Assembly: GCA_019240375.1 (NCBI GenBank)
Contig: JAFAYN010000359.1
Span: 1-11,136, forward strand
Length of the DNA: 11,136 nucleotides
Source of the DNA: Gemmatimonadota bacterium
GTDB taxonomy: Bacteria > Gemmatimonadota > Gemmatimonadetes > Longimicrobiales > Longimicrobiaceae
Reading direction: 5' to 3'
Within the stretch, counting starts at the first letter, position 1; each line of letters begins with the position of its first letter. Both the position numbers and the translations under genes were made by a program. Positions 1 to 8,359 of the stretch are shown here, piece after piece. The notes under the pieces are model-generated. The model was given only the letters and a program-made list of their open reading frames with translations. It ran no database searches and was not told where the DNA came from.

Positions 1-2293
1 CCTGGTCCGTCCCCAGGGTGAACCCGATCCTCCTCGGCCCTCTCGGGCTCTCTCGCTTCAGCGTCTCGGCGATCTCCTCGTACTCCCTTTCCATCTCCGG
101 CGTCACGGAGGCTCGGCTCTCCTTCAGGCCGGCTTCGAAGAAGCGCATCGGCACCTCGGTTACCTCCAGGTCCTCGCGCAGCGCCTGGAGGCCGGCGCGG
201 CGGACCAGGTCCTCCAGGTCGGCGCCGGTGTAGCCGTGCGTCCGGTCGGCCAGCGTCTCCAGGTCCACGTCGTCGGCCAGCGGCATGTCGCCGGTGTGGA
301 TGCTCAGGATGTGGAGGCGCGCTTCACGGTTGGGCACCGCGATGTAGACCATCTCGTCGAAGCGGCCGGGGCGGAGCAGGGCGGCATCCAGCAGGGTGGG
401 ACGGTTGGTGGCGCCGATCACCACGATCCCCTGCGACTCCTCCAGCCCGTCCATCTCCGCCAGGATGGTGTTCACCACCCTTTCCGTGACCGCCGGCTCG
501 CCGAGGCCGCCGCCGCGCTGCGGCGCCAGCGAATCGATCTCGTCGATGAAGATCACCGTGGGCGCCACCTGCCTGGCGCGCTGGAAGAGGCGCGCCACCT
601 GCTGCTCCGACTCGCCGTACCACTTGGACAGCAGGTCGGACGACTTGGTGGCGATGAAGTTGGCCTCCGCCTCCCTTGCGACCGCCTTGGCGATCAGCGT
701 CTTCCCGGTTCCCGGGGGGCCGTACAGGAGGAAGCCCTTGGCGGGTCGGATCCCCAGCCTGCGGAACGCCTCCGGGTGCCTCAGGGGAAGCTCCACCCCC
801 TCGGTCAGGGCGCGCTTCGCCTCCTCCAGCCCGCCGATGTTGTCCCAGGTCACGTCCGGCACCTGGATCATGATCTCGCGCAGCGCCGAGGGCTGCACCC
901 TCTTCTGCGCCCTCAGGAAGTCCTGGCGGGTGACGTTCAGGTTCTCCAGCACCTCCTGCGGGATCTCGCTCCGGTTCAGGTCGATGTTGGGGAGGTTGCG
1001 GCGCAGCGCGTCGATGGCCGCCTCGCGCGTCAGCGCCGACATGTCCGCGCCCACGTACCCGTAGGTGATGCGGGCGATCTCGTCCAGGTCCACGTCCTCG
1101 GCCAGCGGCATCCCGCGCGTGTGGATCGCCAGCACCTCGCGGCGGCCGGTCTGGTCGGGGACGCCGATCACGATCTCGCGGTCGAAGCGGCCGGGGCGGC
1201 GCAGCGCCTCGTCGATGGCGTCCACCCGGTTGGTGGCGCCGATCACCACCACGTTCTTGCGCGGCTCCAACCCGTCCATCAGCGTCAGGAGCTGCGCCAC
1301 GATGCGGCGCTCCACCTCGCCGGTGGCCTCCTCGCGCTTGGGGGCGATGGAGTCGATCTCGTCGATGAAGATGATGGACGGGGCCTGCTGCTGCGCGTTC
1401 TGGAACACCTCGCGCAGCCGCTGCTCCGACTCGCCGTAGTAGCGGCCGATGATCTCCGGCCCGGCGATGTGGAAGAACTGCGCGTCGGCCTCGTTGGCCA
1501 CGGCCCGCGCCAGGAGCGTCTTCCCGGTTCCCGGCGGCCCGTGCAGGAGCACCCCCTTGGGCGGGTCGATCCCCAGGCGCTGGAAGAGCTCCGGGTGCTT
1601 GAGCGGGAGCTCGATCATCTCCCGCACCTGCTCGATGGTGTTCCCCAGCCCGCCGATGTCGTCGTAGGTGACCTCGGCGCGGCGCTGCTCCTCCGTTTCC
1701 ACGTACTCGGGGAGGAGCTCGATCTCGGTGTCCTGCACCACCTGCACCACCCCGCGCGGGGTGGACGACACCACCGACAGGCGGATCTCCTGCAGGCCGT
1801 ACGCGGACTGCTGGAGGAAGGTGCGGAAGATGTCCTCCGGGAACGGCTCCTCGTCGGTGGCCCGCGAGGAGGTGCGCCGGTACACCGAGGTGGAAAGCAC
1901 GTCCCCGGCCACGAGCGGGCGCTGGAAGAGTGTGCGGCGCAGGGCGTCGCCCGTCCCCATCAGGCGGAGGTTCTTCTGCGCGGGGGCCAGGGTGATGCGG
2001 CGCGCGGGGCGCACCTCGGCCCTGCGCACCTCCACCTGCTCCCCGATGCTCACCGCCGCGTTGGCGCGCTGGAGGCCGTCCAGCCGGATCACCTCGATCC
2101 CCTCGTCCTCGGGATAGGGGGGGAGGGCGATGACGGCGGTGCTCCGCTTCCCGATCACCTCCACCACCTCCCCCTCGCGGATCTGAAGCGCCGCGAGCGT
2201 CTTCTGCCCGAGCCGGGCCACCCCCTTCCCCACGTCCGCCGACTTCGGCCCGGCGACCTGGACGTTCACCGTGCCCTGCTCTTGATCCGCCAT
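1..2293 (-). CDS. CDC48/VAT-like double-ring AAA+ ATPase (C-terminus beyond left edge)
   Basis: This hexameric ATP-driven protein unfoldase or remodelling ATPase of the CDC48/p97/VAT family would act in the cytoplasm. It starts at ATG 2291-2293, preceded on the minus strand by AGGGGAGCGGAGG, a strong ribosome site. 764 codons are read without a stop, so the C-terminus is outside the window. Residues 1 to about 90 match the CDC48 double-psi barrel N-domain ([27 protein letters not shown]), followed by a CDC48 domain 2 region to about 180. D1 has Walker A GPPGTGKT at 252-259, Walker B ending D311-E312, and RRPGRFD. D2 has Walker A at 525-532, Walker B ending D584-E585, and LRPGRFD. Pore loop 1 is aromatic in both rings (Y285-Y286-G, W558-Y559-G), as in archaeal VAT rather than eukaryotic p97 D1. 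The tail ([19 protein letters not shown]) also resembles VAT. It is divergent from an HtrA-type protease. The family call is very sure; the substrate is unknown. Confidence 0.95.
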   Translation of the reverse strand, partial: MADQEQGTVNVQVAGPKSADVGKGVARLGQKTLAALQIREGEVVEVIGKRSTAVIALPPYPEDEGIEVIRLDGLQRANAAVSIGEQVEVRRAEVRPARRITLAPAQKNLRLMGTGDALRRTLFQRPLVAGDVLSTSVYRRTSSRATDEEPFPEDIFRTFLQQSAYGLQEIRLSVVSSTPRGVVQVVQDTEIELLPEYVETEEQRRAEVTYDDIGGLGNTIEQVREMIELPLKHPELFQRLGIDPPKGVLLHGPPGTGKTLLARAVANEADAQFFHIAGPEIIGRYYGESEQRLREVFQNAQQQAPSIIFIDEIDSIAPKREEATGEVERRIVAQLLTLMDGLEPRKNVVVIGATNRVDAIDEALRRPGRFDREIVIGVPDQTGRREVLAIHTRGMPLAEDVDLDEIARITYGYVGADMSALTREAAIDALRRNLPNIDLNRSEIPQEVLENLNVTRQDFLRAQKRVQPSALREIMIQVPDVTWDNIGGLEEAKRALTEGVELPLRHPEAFRRLGIRPAKGFLLYGPPGTGKTLIAKAVAREAEANFIATKSSDLLSKWYGESEQQVARLFQRARQVAPTVIFIDEIDSLAPQRGGGLGEPAVTERVVNTILAEMDGLEESQGIVVIGATNRPTLLDAALLRPGRFDEMVYIAVPNREARLHILSIHTGDMPLADDVDLETLADRTHGYTGADLEDLVRRAGLQALREDLEVTEVPMRFFEAGLKESRASVTPEMEREYEEIAETLKRESPRGPRRIGFTLGTDQ

Positions 2294-2523
2294 CCTCCGC
2301 TCCCCTTTTCGATGCGTGCACGTGGATGCTGCGCCCCCTCCCGGTCCGCAGCGTGAGGGGGAGCAAGATCCGTGCATGACACCGGCACGGCGTCGAGAGC
2401 CGCCTGCCCCCGGCGGCCTGGTATGGATCTTTCCCGGTTTTCCCGGCTCGCGAGGCGTGCGCCCCGACCTCCGGCGGTGCACCGCGGCGGCGTACGTCCA
2501 GGAGAGACCTGCGAGGTGAGACG
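2294..2523. other. divergent intergenic region (ATPase / protease)
   Basis: These 230 bases separate two divergent starts and must hold both promoters, but no convincing -35/-10 pair is visible. Structure seen: CCCCCTC (2334-2340) is complementary to GAGGGGG (2355-2361), and GCTGCG (2328-2333) to CGCAGC (2347-2352). These would form mutually exclusive hairpins in a leader. CGTGCACG (2315-2322) is a palindrome. No CIRCE-type heat-shock operator is seen. A 67-codon plus-strand frame here is not supported as a gene. Confidence 0.4.
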
Positions 2524-3555
2524 ATGAGCAGCACACTGAGGGTGGCGGCGGCGACGCTCGCGCTGGGCGTCGGCGTGGGGATCGGGCAGGGAGTGGCGTC
2601 CGGCGGGCGCACGGCCTGGGCGTGGGCGCAGCAGGGAGGCCCGCAGCAGACCGCGGAGCAGACGGTGATCCAGGTGGCGCGCCGGGCGTCCCCGTCCGTG
2701 GTGGGAGTGCAGGGGCCGCCCGGGTCCGGCTCCGGGGTGATCATCCGGAGCGACGGGGTGCTCCTCACCAACTATCACGTGGTGGGCGACGCGCGCACCG
2801 TGGAGGTGAGCCTGGCGAACGGGCAGCGGGTGCCAGGGACGGTGCTGGGGCGCGACCCGACGGTGGACATCGCGGTGGTGCAGGTGCGCGTCCCCGGCCA
2901 GAACCTCCCGGCGGCGCCGGTCGGCGACTCCGACCGGCTCCAGGTGGGGCAGTCGGCCATCGCCATCGGCAACCCGCTGGGGCTGGAGCGGACGGTGACC
3001 AGCGGAGTGATCTCCGGGACCAACCGGAGCCCGCGGGGTTTCGAGGTAGGCGGGCTGATCCAGACCGACGCGACCATCTTCCCCGGCAACTCCGGCGGGC
3101 CGCTCTTCGACTCGCGCGGACAGGTGATCGGGATCAACACCCTCACGGCGGTGGACCCCACCTCGTCCGGGGTGGCGTCGGGGCTCGGCTTCGCCATCCC
3201 CATCAACCTGGCGAGCGACGTGGCGCAGCAGGTGCTGACCACCGGCCGGGTGCGGCGCTCGTACTTCGGGATCAACTACAACGAGATCGATCCGTACGTG
3301 GCCGAGCAGCTCGGGCTCCCGGTGCAGCAGGGGATCATCGTGATGGGGGTGGAGGCGCGCTCCCCGGCCGCGGTGGCGGGGATCCGCCCGGGCGACCTGA
3401 TCACCCGCATCGGGAACACGCCCATCGCCACCGGCGGCGACTTCCGCCGCGAGCTGCGCTCGCGGGCCCCGGGGACCACCGTCACCGCCACCATCATCCG
3501 CCCCTCCGGCACCAGTCGGGTCAGCGTGCGGCTGGGCGAGGCCACCGTGTCGTAG
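2524..3555 (+). CDS. secreted S1C (HtrA/Deg-like) serine protease with one PDZ domain
   Basis: A trypsin-like periplasmic protease, likely for envelope protein quality control. The ATG at 2524 follows GAGGTGAG, a good ribosome site. The 343-residue protein begins with a hydrophobic stretch (about 7-28) and an AWA motif at 33-35 before Q36, consistent with export and signal peptidase cleavage; a retained anchor is possible. The catalytic triad is visible: H85 in TNYHVV, D115 in TVDIAVV, S190 in PGNSGGP. The PDZ domain covers about 245-340 and opens with YFGI (247-250), the usual carboxylate-binding loop of HtrA proteins. It has one PDZ, like DegS/HhoA, rather than the two of DegP. It is divergent from the AAA ATPase and convergent with the TonB-dependent receptor. 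Whether it acts as regulatory sheddase or general degrader cannot be told from sequence. Confidence 0.95.
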   Translation: MSSTLRVAAATLALGVGVGIGQGVASGGRTAWAWAQQGGPQQTAEQTVIQVARRASPSVVGVQGPPGSGSGVIIRSDGVLLTNYHVVGDARTVEVSLANGQRVPGTVLGRDPTVDIAVVQVRVPGQNLPAAPVGDSDRLQVGQSAIAIGNPLGLERTVTSGVISGTNRSPRGFEVGGLIQTDATIFPGNSGGPLFDSRGQVIGINTLTAVDPTSSGVASGLGFAIPINLASDVAQQVLTTGRVRRSYFGINYNEIDPYVAEQLGLPVQQGIIVMGVEARSPAAVAGIRPGDLITRIGNTPIATGGDFRRELRSRAPGTTVTATIIRPSGTSRVSVRLGEATVS

Positions 3556-3585
3556 CCGGGGGAGGGAAGAAGGGAGCGCGAAGAA

Positions 3586-3631
3586 GCGAAACGCCCCCGG
3601 TCCGAATGCGGACCAGGGGCGTTCCTTTCGC
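3586..3631. terminator. bidirectional intrinsic terminator between convergent genes
   Basis: A hairpin with arms AACGCCCC (3590-3597) and GGGGCGTT (3616-3623) encloses an inner stem GGTCCG (3599-3604) / CGGACC (3609-3614), with a C/A mismatch between them and a 4-base loop. GCGAAA (3586-3591) and TTTCGC (3626-3631) can extend the base of the structure. Each strand has a short T-rich tail, so it can end both the protease transcript (plus) and the receptor transcript (minus). It lies 31 bases after the protease stop and 19 before the receptor stop codon. Confidence 0.75.
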
Positions 3632-3649
3632 TCGTCGCTCTCCGCGGGG

Positions 3650-6600
3650 CTACGGCCGGCCGCCGCCACCGAACCCGTTGAAGGGGTTCCGCAGCGCCGC
3701 CGGCACCTTCCGCCACTGCTCCGGCGTGAGCACCTTCTGCACCTCGGCGAGGGCGTTCTGCACGTTGCGGCGTCCCTCGTTCACGCGCGGCCCGATCCGC
3801 TGGAAGATCGCCCCGGGGTCCGGGTTGGTGCCGGCGCCCTCGATGGCGGTGCGGATCTGTGCGGCGACCGGGTCGTTCTTCGCGCGCAGCGAGTCCGAGA
3901 TCGCCTGGATTCGGATCGCCTGCTCCTCCGTCAGGTGGAGCGTGTCGCGGAGCGACAGGATCACCGGGACCGGGTTGGGAAGGACGCGCTGGATGATCGC
4001 GTCCGCGTCCAGCCCGCCCCCGCCGGGGCCGCCGAAGCCGCCGCGCCCGCCCTCGCCCCCACCACCGAAGCGGCCGCCGCCACCCCCCCGGTCCCCACCG
4101 CCCGCGCCGCCGAAGCCGATCCCGGCCAGCCCGCCCCCGAAATTGTTGACGCGCCCCACCTGGATCTGCCCGGTGAGCTGCACCTGGAAGGGCGACCCGG
4201 CGCCGAAGCGGCGGTCGCTGCGCTGCCCGAAGCGCTCGTTGACCTCGTAGCGGAAGCGCTGCGTGGCCGGGTCGAAGCCGCGCGGGTACAGGAGCACCTG
4301 GTCGGCACGGCTCCGGCTGGCGTCGCCCCACCCGCGCAGGTTCCCCTCGCCGTGGAGGACCAGGTCGAGCCCGGCGGGGACGTTGTAGGCGTCCAGCGAG
4401 ACCGAGATGCGCCGCTGCAGCCCGGGGACCACCGGGCGGAGGGTGGCGCGCATGTCCAGCGAGCGGCTCCAGTCGTTGCGGCACGAGTTACGCTTCGCCA
4501 CCTGCCCCGCCTGCGAGGTCAGGCACTCGCGCACCCGGTCGGGGACCAGCGCCAGGACGCGCTGCATCCCGTTCGCGGTCGCCGTGTCGGGGGCGCTGGT
4601 CGGGTCGAAGATGAAGGCCGCGTCGTTGCGCGCTCCGTCGCCGTTGACGTCGCCGCCCACCATGGGGGTGAAGGGCGAGCCGGAGCTGGCGCGCCCGATC
4701 AGCGTCACCTCAAGCCAGGGGCGCACCGGGAGCCCGGCCACCAGCGTCATCGAGTGGCGGCGCTCCAGGTCGCTCGTCCCCCACGCCAGCCGGTTCGGGT
4801 CGCCCCCCACCGGGACCGACGCGAAGCCCTGCTGCGCCGAGCAGCAGGAGAACGACGACTGGTCACGCGCCCGCATGAAGGTGTACGATGCCTGGAAGGA
4901 GATCCGCCTCGGCACCGGGAGGGTCCCGTTCAGCGCGAAGGTGAGCTGCGAGGTCTGCGAGGCCAGGTCCGAGTTCACCGAAAAGACCTGCGCGAACTCC
5001 GGGTGCACCCGCGATGCGAGCAGCGCCAGCTCGCCGGTGGTGGGGACGATCGCGGAGGGGGCGACGTACACCGGGCGCCCCGCCTCCGAGGCCAGCGTGA
5101 AGGCCGGCGTCTCGCGGAGGTTGAGGTCGCGAACTCCGAACAGGTTGACGCCGCGCACGTAGCTGGCGTCCACCGACCCGTTCAGCCCCGGGCGGAGCTG
5201 CGCCTGGAAGCCGAGCGACCCGCGCCAGGAGCGCGGCGCCCCGAATCCCTCGTCGAACACCGTCACGCTGGGGCGGCTCCCCGACCCCTGCTGCGGGACG
5301 TCCACCCTGCAGCTGGTGGGGATCGACCCCGGGTCGGAGGCGTAGGCGCCGAAGTCGGGGACGGGAACCGCGCTCCCGATGCACACCAGCTGCGACTCGG
5401 AGGTCGACCGCCCCGTCTGGTTGAGGGCCCCGGCGTACAGGGAGAAGGGGGCCCTCCCGCGGAACTCGCCGATCCCGCCGCGCAGCACCCGCAGCGGCGC
5501 CCCCTGCTCGTTGATCCGGTACGAGAAGCCGGCGCGCGGGCTCAGGTGCACCTCCGAGGGGATCCGGTCGGTGCGGTACCCGAAGACGGTCTCCACCGCC
5601 GGGTTGTACTCCGGCTGGTCGTCGAAGCTGGAGCCCTCCAGCCGCAGCCCGTAGGTGAGCTGCAGCTTGTTGGTCGGGCGCCAGGTGTCGCCCAGGTACA
5701 TCGCGGCGTTGATCCCGCCCCCCTGCGTCGACACGTCGGCCAGCGAGCGGGTGAAGGAGGCCGGGCGCCCCGACTCGAAGTCGTCGAGCGAGTTGAAGGT
5801 GAAGGAGCCGAGCAGGTTGTTGGAGATCCGCTGGTCGAAGCCGGAGTGGTTCACCAGCCCGCCCAGCTTGATCCGGTGCGTGTCGCGGAAGAGCCAGGAA
5901 AGCTCGTCGCTCAATTCCAGCGTCCTCTCGCGGGTGATGGTGGGGAGGGAGCGGTCGCCGCCGAAGGCCAGCGTGGACACCCCGCGCGTCCCGTCCGACA
6001 GGAGCGAGGTGACCCGCACCCGCCCCTCCGGGATCTCGACGTACGGGGTCATGTCGCGCCGGTCGTCGTTGTACGAAGCGCGGACCTCGTTGATCCACCC
6101 CCCGCCGAAGCGCGAGGTGAGCGACATCATCCCGCCCCCGCCGCCGCTCCGCATCTCGCCGCCGTTCTGCTTCAGCTCCAGGTAGCCGATGCGCGTGCTG
6201 TCCTGGTCGAAGCCGCTCCAGTTCCCCCGGAGCATCAGCGTGTGCCGGTCCGAGAGGTTGTAGTCCACCCGCCCCAGCAGCGAGAGCGCGTCGCCGGTGC
6301 GCTGGTACGCGCCCGTCTGCCCCAGCGCCGAAAGGCCGTAGCGCGACCCCAGCACCGACAGGAAGCGCTCCACCGAGTCGCGGCTCACCCCCAGCACCGA
6401 GAGCACCGCGGGGTCGCCCGGGTCGATGGCCACCGCGTCGTCGGTGCGGCGCTGCACGGCGAAGCTCAGGTTGTAGAAGAGCTTGTTGCGGATCAGCGGC
6501 CCGCCGATCCCCCCGCTGAGCCGGTTCTGGGTGAAGGAGCCCGAAAGGGGGGAGACGCCCGCGTTCCCCTGCAGCGTGGGGTCGCGGAGCTGGTACGAGA

Positions 6601-7375
6601 AGGAGCCCTGCACCTGGTTGGTCCCGCCGCGGGTGGTGATCGCCACCTGTCCACCCGCGAACTGTCCGCGCGCCACGTCGTAGGTGGTGGTCACCACCGA
6701 GGTGGCGCGCACCCCCTCCTGCGGTACCCCCAGCGGCGAGCCGCCGCCGGCCTGCCCCCCGGTGAGCGCCGAGGCGAAGCTCCCGCCGTCCAGCGTCACC
6801 TGGTTCAGCGCGGTCCGCTGCCCCGCCACCGAAAAGGCGCCGCGCATGTCGAGCGAGTCGCCCTGCGAGACGGACACCACTCCGGGGGTGAGCGCCGCGA
6901 TGGTGGCCGCGTCGTTGTTTTCCAGCGGGAGGCGGTTGAGCACGGCCCCGGACAGGGTCCGCTCCTGCGCGCCGGCGTCGCCGCGGCCGGGGGGAGGCGT
7001 ACGGCTGGCGCGCACCTCGATCCCCTCGATGGCGACCGCCGCGGTCCCCAGCGCCACGTTGGCGACCAGCACGTCCTCGTCCGCCTCGCGGGCGACGGTG
7101 GTGACCGCCTCGGAAAAGCCCACGCGCGTCACCCGGATGCGGTAGCGTCCGCCCCCGTCCGGGAAGGTGATGGTGTAGCGCCCGTCCTGCCCGGTGTTGG
7201 CGCCGCGGGTGACCCCGCTCTCCGCCGAGGTGGCCTCCACCCGCGCGCCCGCCACGGGCTCGCCCCCGGGGCCGGTCACCCGGCCGCGCAGGATGTCGGT
7301 GGTGACCCCCACCTGGGCGGCGAGCGCCCCGGGGAGCAGCAGGGCGAGCAGGAGGATGAAGCGTAGAGCGCGCAT
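3650..7375 (-). CDS. Oar-like TonB-dependent receptor with C-terminal LTxxQ (Spy/CpxP-like) extension
   Basis: An outer-membrane TonB-dependent transporter of 1241 residues; the substrate is unknown. The start at 7373-7375 (ATG) gives a clear signal peptide (MRALRFILLLALLLPGALAA). Residues about 28-112 are a carboxypeptidase-regulatory-like beta-sandwich (GRVTGPGGEPVAGARV, DGRYTITFP). A possible TonB-box-like strand is GIEVRAS (118-124). The plug is about 140-255 (LPLENNDAATIAALTPGV, VTLDGG, ITTRGGTNQ), and the barrel runs to about F1079. Six cysteines fall in likely loops: C665/C689, C844/C845, C951/C965. DVNGDGARND (909-918) resembles a calcium-binding loop. After the last barrel strand (QVQLTGQIQVGRVNNF) comes a Gly-rich linker (1080-1121), then a helical domain with LTEEQ (1148-1152) and LTPEQ (1216-1220), as in Spy/CpxP proteins. 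The ribosome site is weak (GGGA). It is divergent from the two-component pair, which may regulate it. The receptor call is very sure, the extension call moderate. Confidence 0.95.
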   Translation of the reverse strand: MRALRFILLLALLLPGALAAQVGVTTDILRGRVTGPGGEPVAGARVEATSAESGVTRGANTGQDGRYTITFPDGGGRYRIRVTRVGFSEAVTTVAREADEDVLVANVALGTAAVAIEGIEVRASRTPPPGRGDAGAQERTLSGAVLNRLPLENNDAATIAALTPGVVSVSQGDSLDMRGAFSVAGQRTALNQVTLDGGSFASALTGGQAGGGSPLGVPQEGVRATSVVTTTYDVARGQFAGGQVAITTRGGTNQVQGSFSYQLRDPTLQGNAGVSPLSGSFTQNRLSGGIGGPLIRNKLFYNLSFAVQRRTDDAVAIDPGDPAVLSVLGVSRDSVERFLSVLGSRYGLSALGQTGAYQRTGDALSLLGRVDYNLSDRHTLMLRGNWSGFDQDSTRIGYLELKQNGGEMRSGGGGGMMSLTSRFGGGWINEVRASYNDDRRDMTPYVEIPEGRVRVTSLLSDGTRGVSTLAFGGDRSLPTITRERTLELSDELSWLFRDTHRIKLGGLVNHSGFDQRISNNLLGSFTFNSLDDFESGRPASFTRSLADVSTQGGGINAAMYLGDTWRPTNKLQLTYGLRLEGSSFDDQPEYNPAVETVFGYRTDRIPSEVHLSPRAGFSYRINEQGAPLRVLRGGIGEFRGRAPFSLYAGALNQTGRSTSESQLVCIGSAVPVPDFGAYASDPGSIPTSCRVDVPQQGSGSRPSVTVFDEGFGAPRSWRGSLGFQAQLRPGLNGSVDASYVRGVNLFGVRDLNLRETPAFTLASEAGRPVYVAPSAIVPTTGELALLASRVHPEFAQVFSVNSDLASQTSQLTFALNGTLPVPRRISFQASYTFMRARDQSSFSCCSAQQGFASVPVGGDPNRLAWGTSDLERRHSMTLVAGLPVRPWLEVTLIGRASSGSPFTPMVGGDVNGDGARNDAAFIFDPTSAPDTATANGMQRVLALVPDRVRECLTSQAGQVAKRNSCRNDWSRSLDMRATLRPVVPGLQRRISVSLDAYNVPAGLDLVLHGEGNLRGWGDASRSRADQVLLYPRGFDPATQRFRYEVNERFGQRSDRRFGAGSPFQVQLTGQIQVGRVNNFGGGLAGIGFGGAGGGDRGGGGGRFGGGGEGGRGGFGGPGGGGLDADAIIQRVLPNPVPVILSLRDTLHLTEEQAIRIQAISDSLRAKNDPVAAQIRTAIEGAGTNPDPGAIFQRIGPRVNEGRRNVQNALAEVQKVLTPEQWRKVPAALRNPFNGFGGGGRP

Positions 7376-7410
7376 CGATTCCCGTACGAAGGAGATAGGT
7401 AAAATACGGA
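7376..7410 (-). promoter_or_regulatory. candidate promoter/leader of the TonB-dependent receptor
   Basis: Just upstream of the receptor start lies one of the few AT-rich patches in the gap (7391-7406). Read on the minus strand it contains TATTTT (7406-7401), a plausible -10 element that would give a leader of about 20 bases. No -35 element is recognisable. CCGTA (7382-7386) and TACGG (7405-7409) form a small inverted repeat around this patch. Confidence 0.3.
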
Positions 7411-7512
7411 CGTGGGGCCCGCCGGCCGGCCCGTTTCCCGCCGGGACGGCACGGACCGGGCCAAACCCGCACTACACCCGGCCGCCGCGTACCGTTGGGA
7501 GCACCGGCCGGA

Positions 7513-7593
7513 TTGTAACGGCCAGGTATCGCCGCCGTACCATGTAACCCCGTGGCGCTGGATGCATTGCCCGGAGCGCCGCGTCCCGGTAAC
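7513..7593 (+). promoter_or_regulatory. candidate promoter/operator of the two-component operon
   Basis: TTGTAA (7513-7518) and TACCAT (7538-7543) could be -35 and -10 elements, but the 19-base spacing is long. GTAAC occurs three times in the same orientation (7515-7519, 7544-7548, 7589-7593); OmpR/PhoB-type regulators usually bind direct repeats. The 29- and 45-base spacings are not the regular 10-11 bases typical of such sites, so the call is weak. Confidence 0.2.
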
Positions 7594-7651
7594 GTGAAGC
7601 GTTGCCCGCCGCCGGAGGCGGGCCGGCGAGGGAGCTTTCACCCCGAGATCG

Positions 7652-8359
7652 ATGAGCGCACACATCCTGGTCGTGGACGACGAGCCGGACATCTCCGCCC
7701 TGGTCGCGTACCACCTGGCCCGCGAGTCGTACCGGGTGCGCACCGCCGCCGACGGGACCGAGGCGATCCGCGCCGTGGAGACCGAGCGCCCCGACCTGGT
7801 GGTGCTCGACCTGATGCTCCCCGGGATGTCAGGGCTGGAGGTGCTGGGTGAGCTGCGCAGCCGCGGAGAGACGCAGGACCTCCCGGTGATCCTCCTCACC
7901 GCCCGGCGCGAGGAAAAGGACCGGATCGAAGGGCTGAGCCTGGGCGCCGACGACTACATCTCCAAGCCCTTTTCCCCGCAGGAGCTGGTGCTGCGGGTGG
8001 GCGCGGTGCTGCGCCGCGTCCTCCAGGCCCCGCCGGCCGCCAAGGGTGGCAAGGTGGTCCGCGTCGGCCCCTTCACCATCGACACCGGCGCCGCCCACGC
8101 CGAGGTGGCCGGGCGCCCGCTGGACCTCACCCCCACCGAGTACAAGCTCCTCCTGATCCTGGCGGAGCGACGCGGGCGGGTGCAGAGCCGCCGCCAGCTC
8201 CTGGAAGCGGTGTGGGAGGTGACCGCCAACATCGCCACCCGCACGGTGGACATGCACGTCCAGCGGCTCCGCAACAAGCTGGGCGACGAGGCGGACTGGA
8301 TCGAGACGGTGCGCGGCTTCGGCTACCGCTTCCGCACCGACCCGCCCCCGCACTCGTGA
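7652..8359 (+). CDS. OmpR/PhoB-family response regulator
   Basis: A DNA-binding response regulator of 235 residues, phosphorylated by the kinase encoded next. The receiver domain (about 3-122) has the acidic pocket D9-D10, phosphoacceptor D53 in LVVLDLMLPG, T83 in ILLTA and K105 in ISKPF. The DNA-binding winged helix (about 135-230) carries the family signature LTPTEYKLL (159-167), the recognition helix around TRTVDMHVQRLRNKLG (196-211) and the C-terminal hairpin VRGFGYRF. The start ATG fits the receiver alignment exactly (MSAHILVVDDE). Its ribosome site is poor: GAGGGAG lies about 18 bases upstream. The stop overlaps the kinase start, so the two are translationally coupled. The partner kinase resembles PhoR/PnpS, so a PhoB-like role in phosphate response is possible, but no pst or phoU gene lies in view. 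Confidence 0.96.
   Translation: MSAHILVVDDEPDISALVAYHLARESYRVRTAADGTEAIRAVETERPDLVVLDLMLPGMSGLEVLGELRSRGETQDLPVILLTARREEKDRIEGLSLGADDYISKPFSPQELVLRVGAVLRRVLQAPPAAKGGKVVRVGPFTIDTGAAHAEVAGRPLDLTPTEYKLLLILAERRGRVQSRRQLLEAVWEVTANIATRTVDMHVQRLRNKLGDEADWIETVRGFGYRFRTDPPPHS

Noticed and set aside
236..2356. 706-codon plus-strand open frame opposite the AAA ATPase
   Set aside because: It is a high-GC antisense shadow of a clearly conserved ATPase, with a low-complexity His/Arg/Gly-rich translation and no recognisable domain.
2316..2519. 67-codon plus-strand frame ending 4 bases before the protease start
   Set aside because: No ribosome site, Pro/Arg-rich composition and no known domain; chance frames of this length are common at this GC content.
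324..3669. Long minus-strand frames (324-2771 and 2266-3669) over the ATPase and protease
   Set aside because: They are out of frame with, or antisense to, well-supported genes and show only Arg/Gly/Pro-rich sequence.
3935..7366. 1143-codon plus-strand open frame opposite the TonB-dependent receptor
   Set aside because: The opposite strand encodes a receptor with signal peptide, plug and barrel. The shadow has no motif and a biased, repetitive composition.
8212..8355. Upstream ATG start for the kinase
   Set aside because: It lies deep in the response regulator gene. The GTG at 8356 gives the expected N-terminus just before TM1 and a classic 4-base stop/start overlap.
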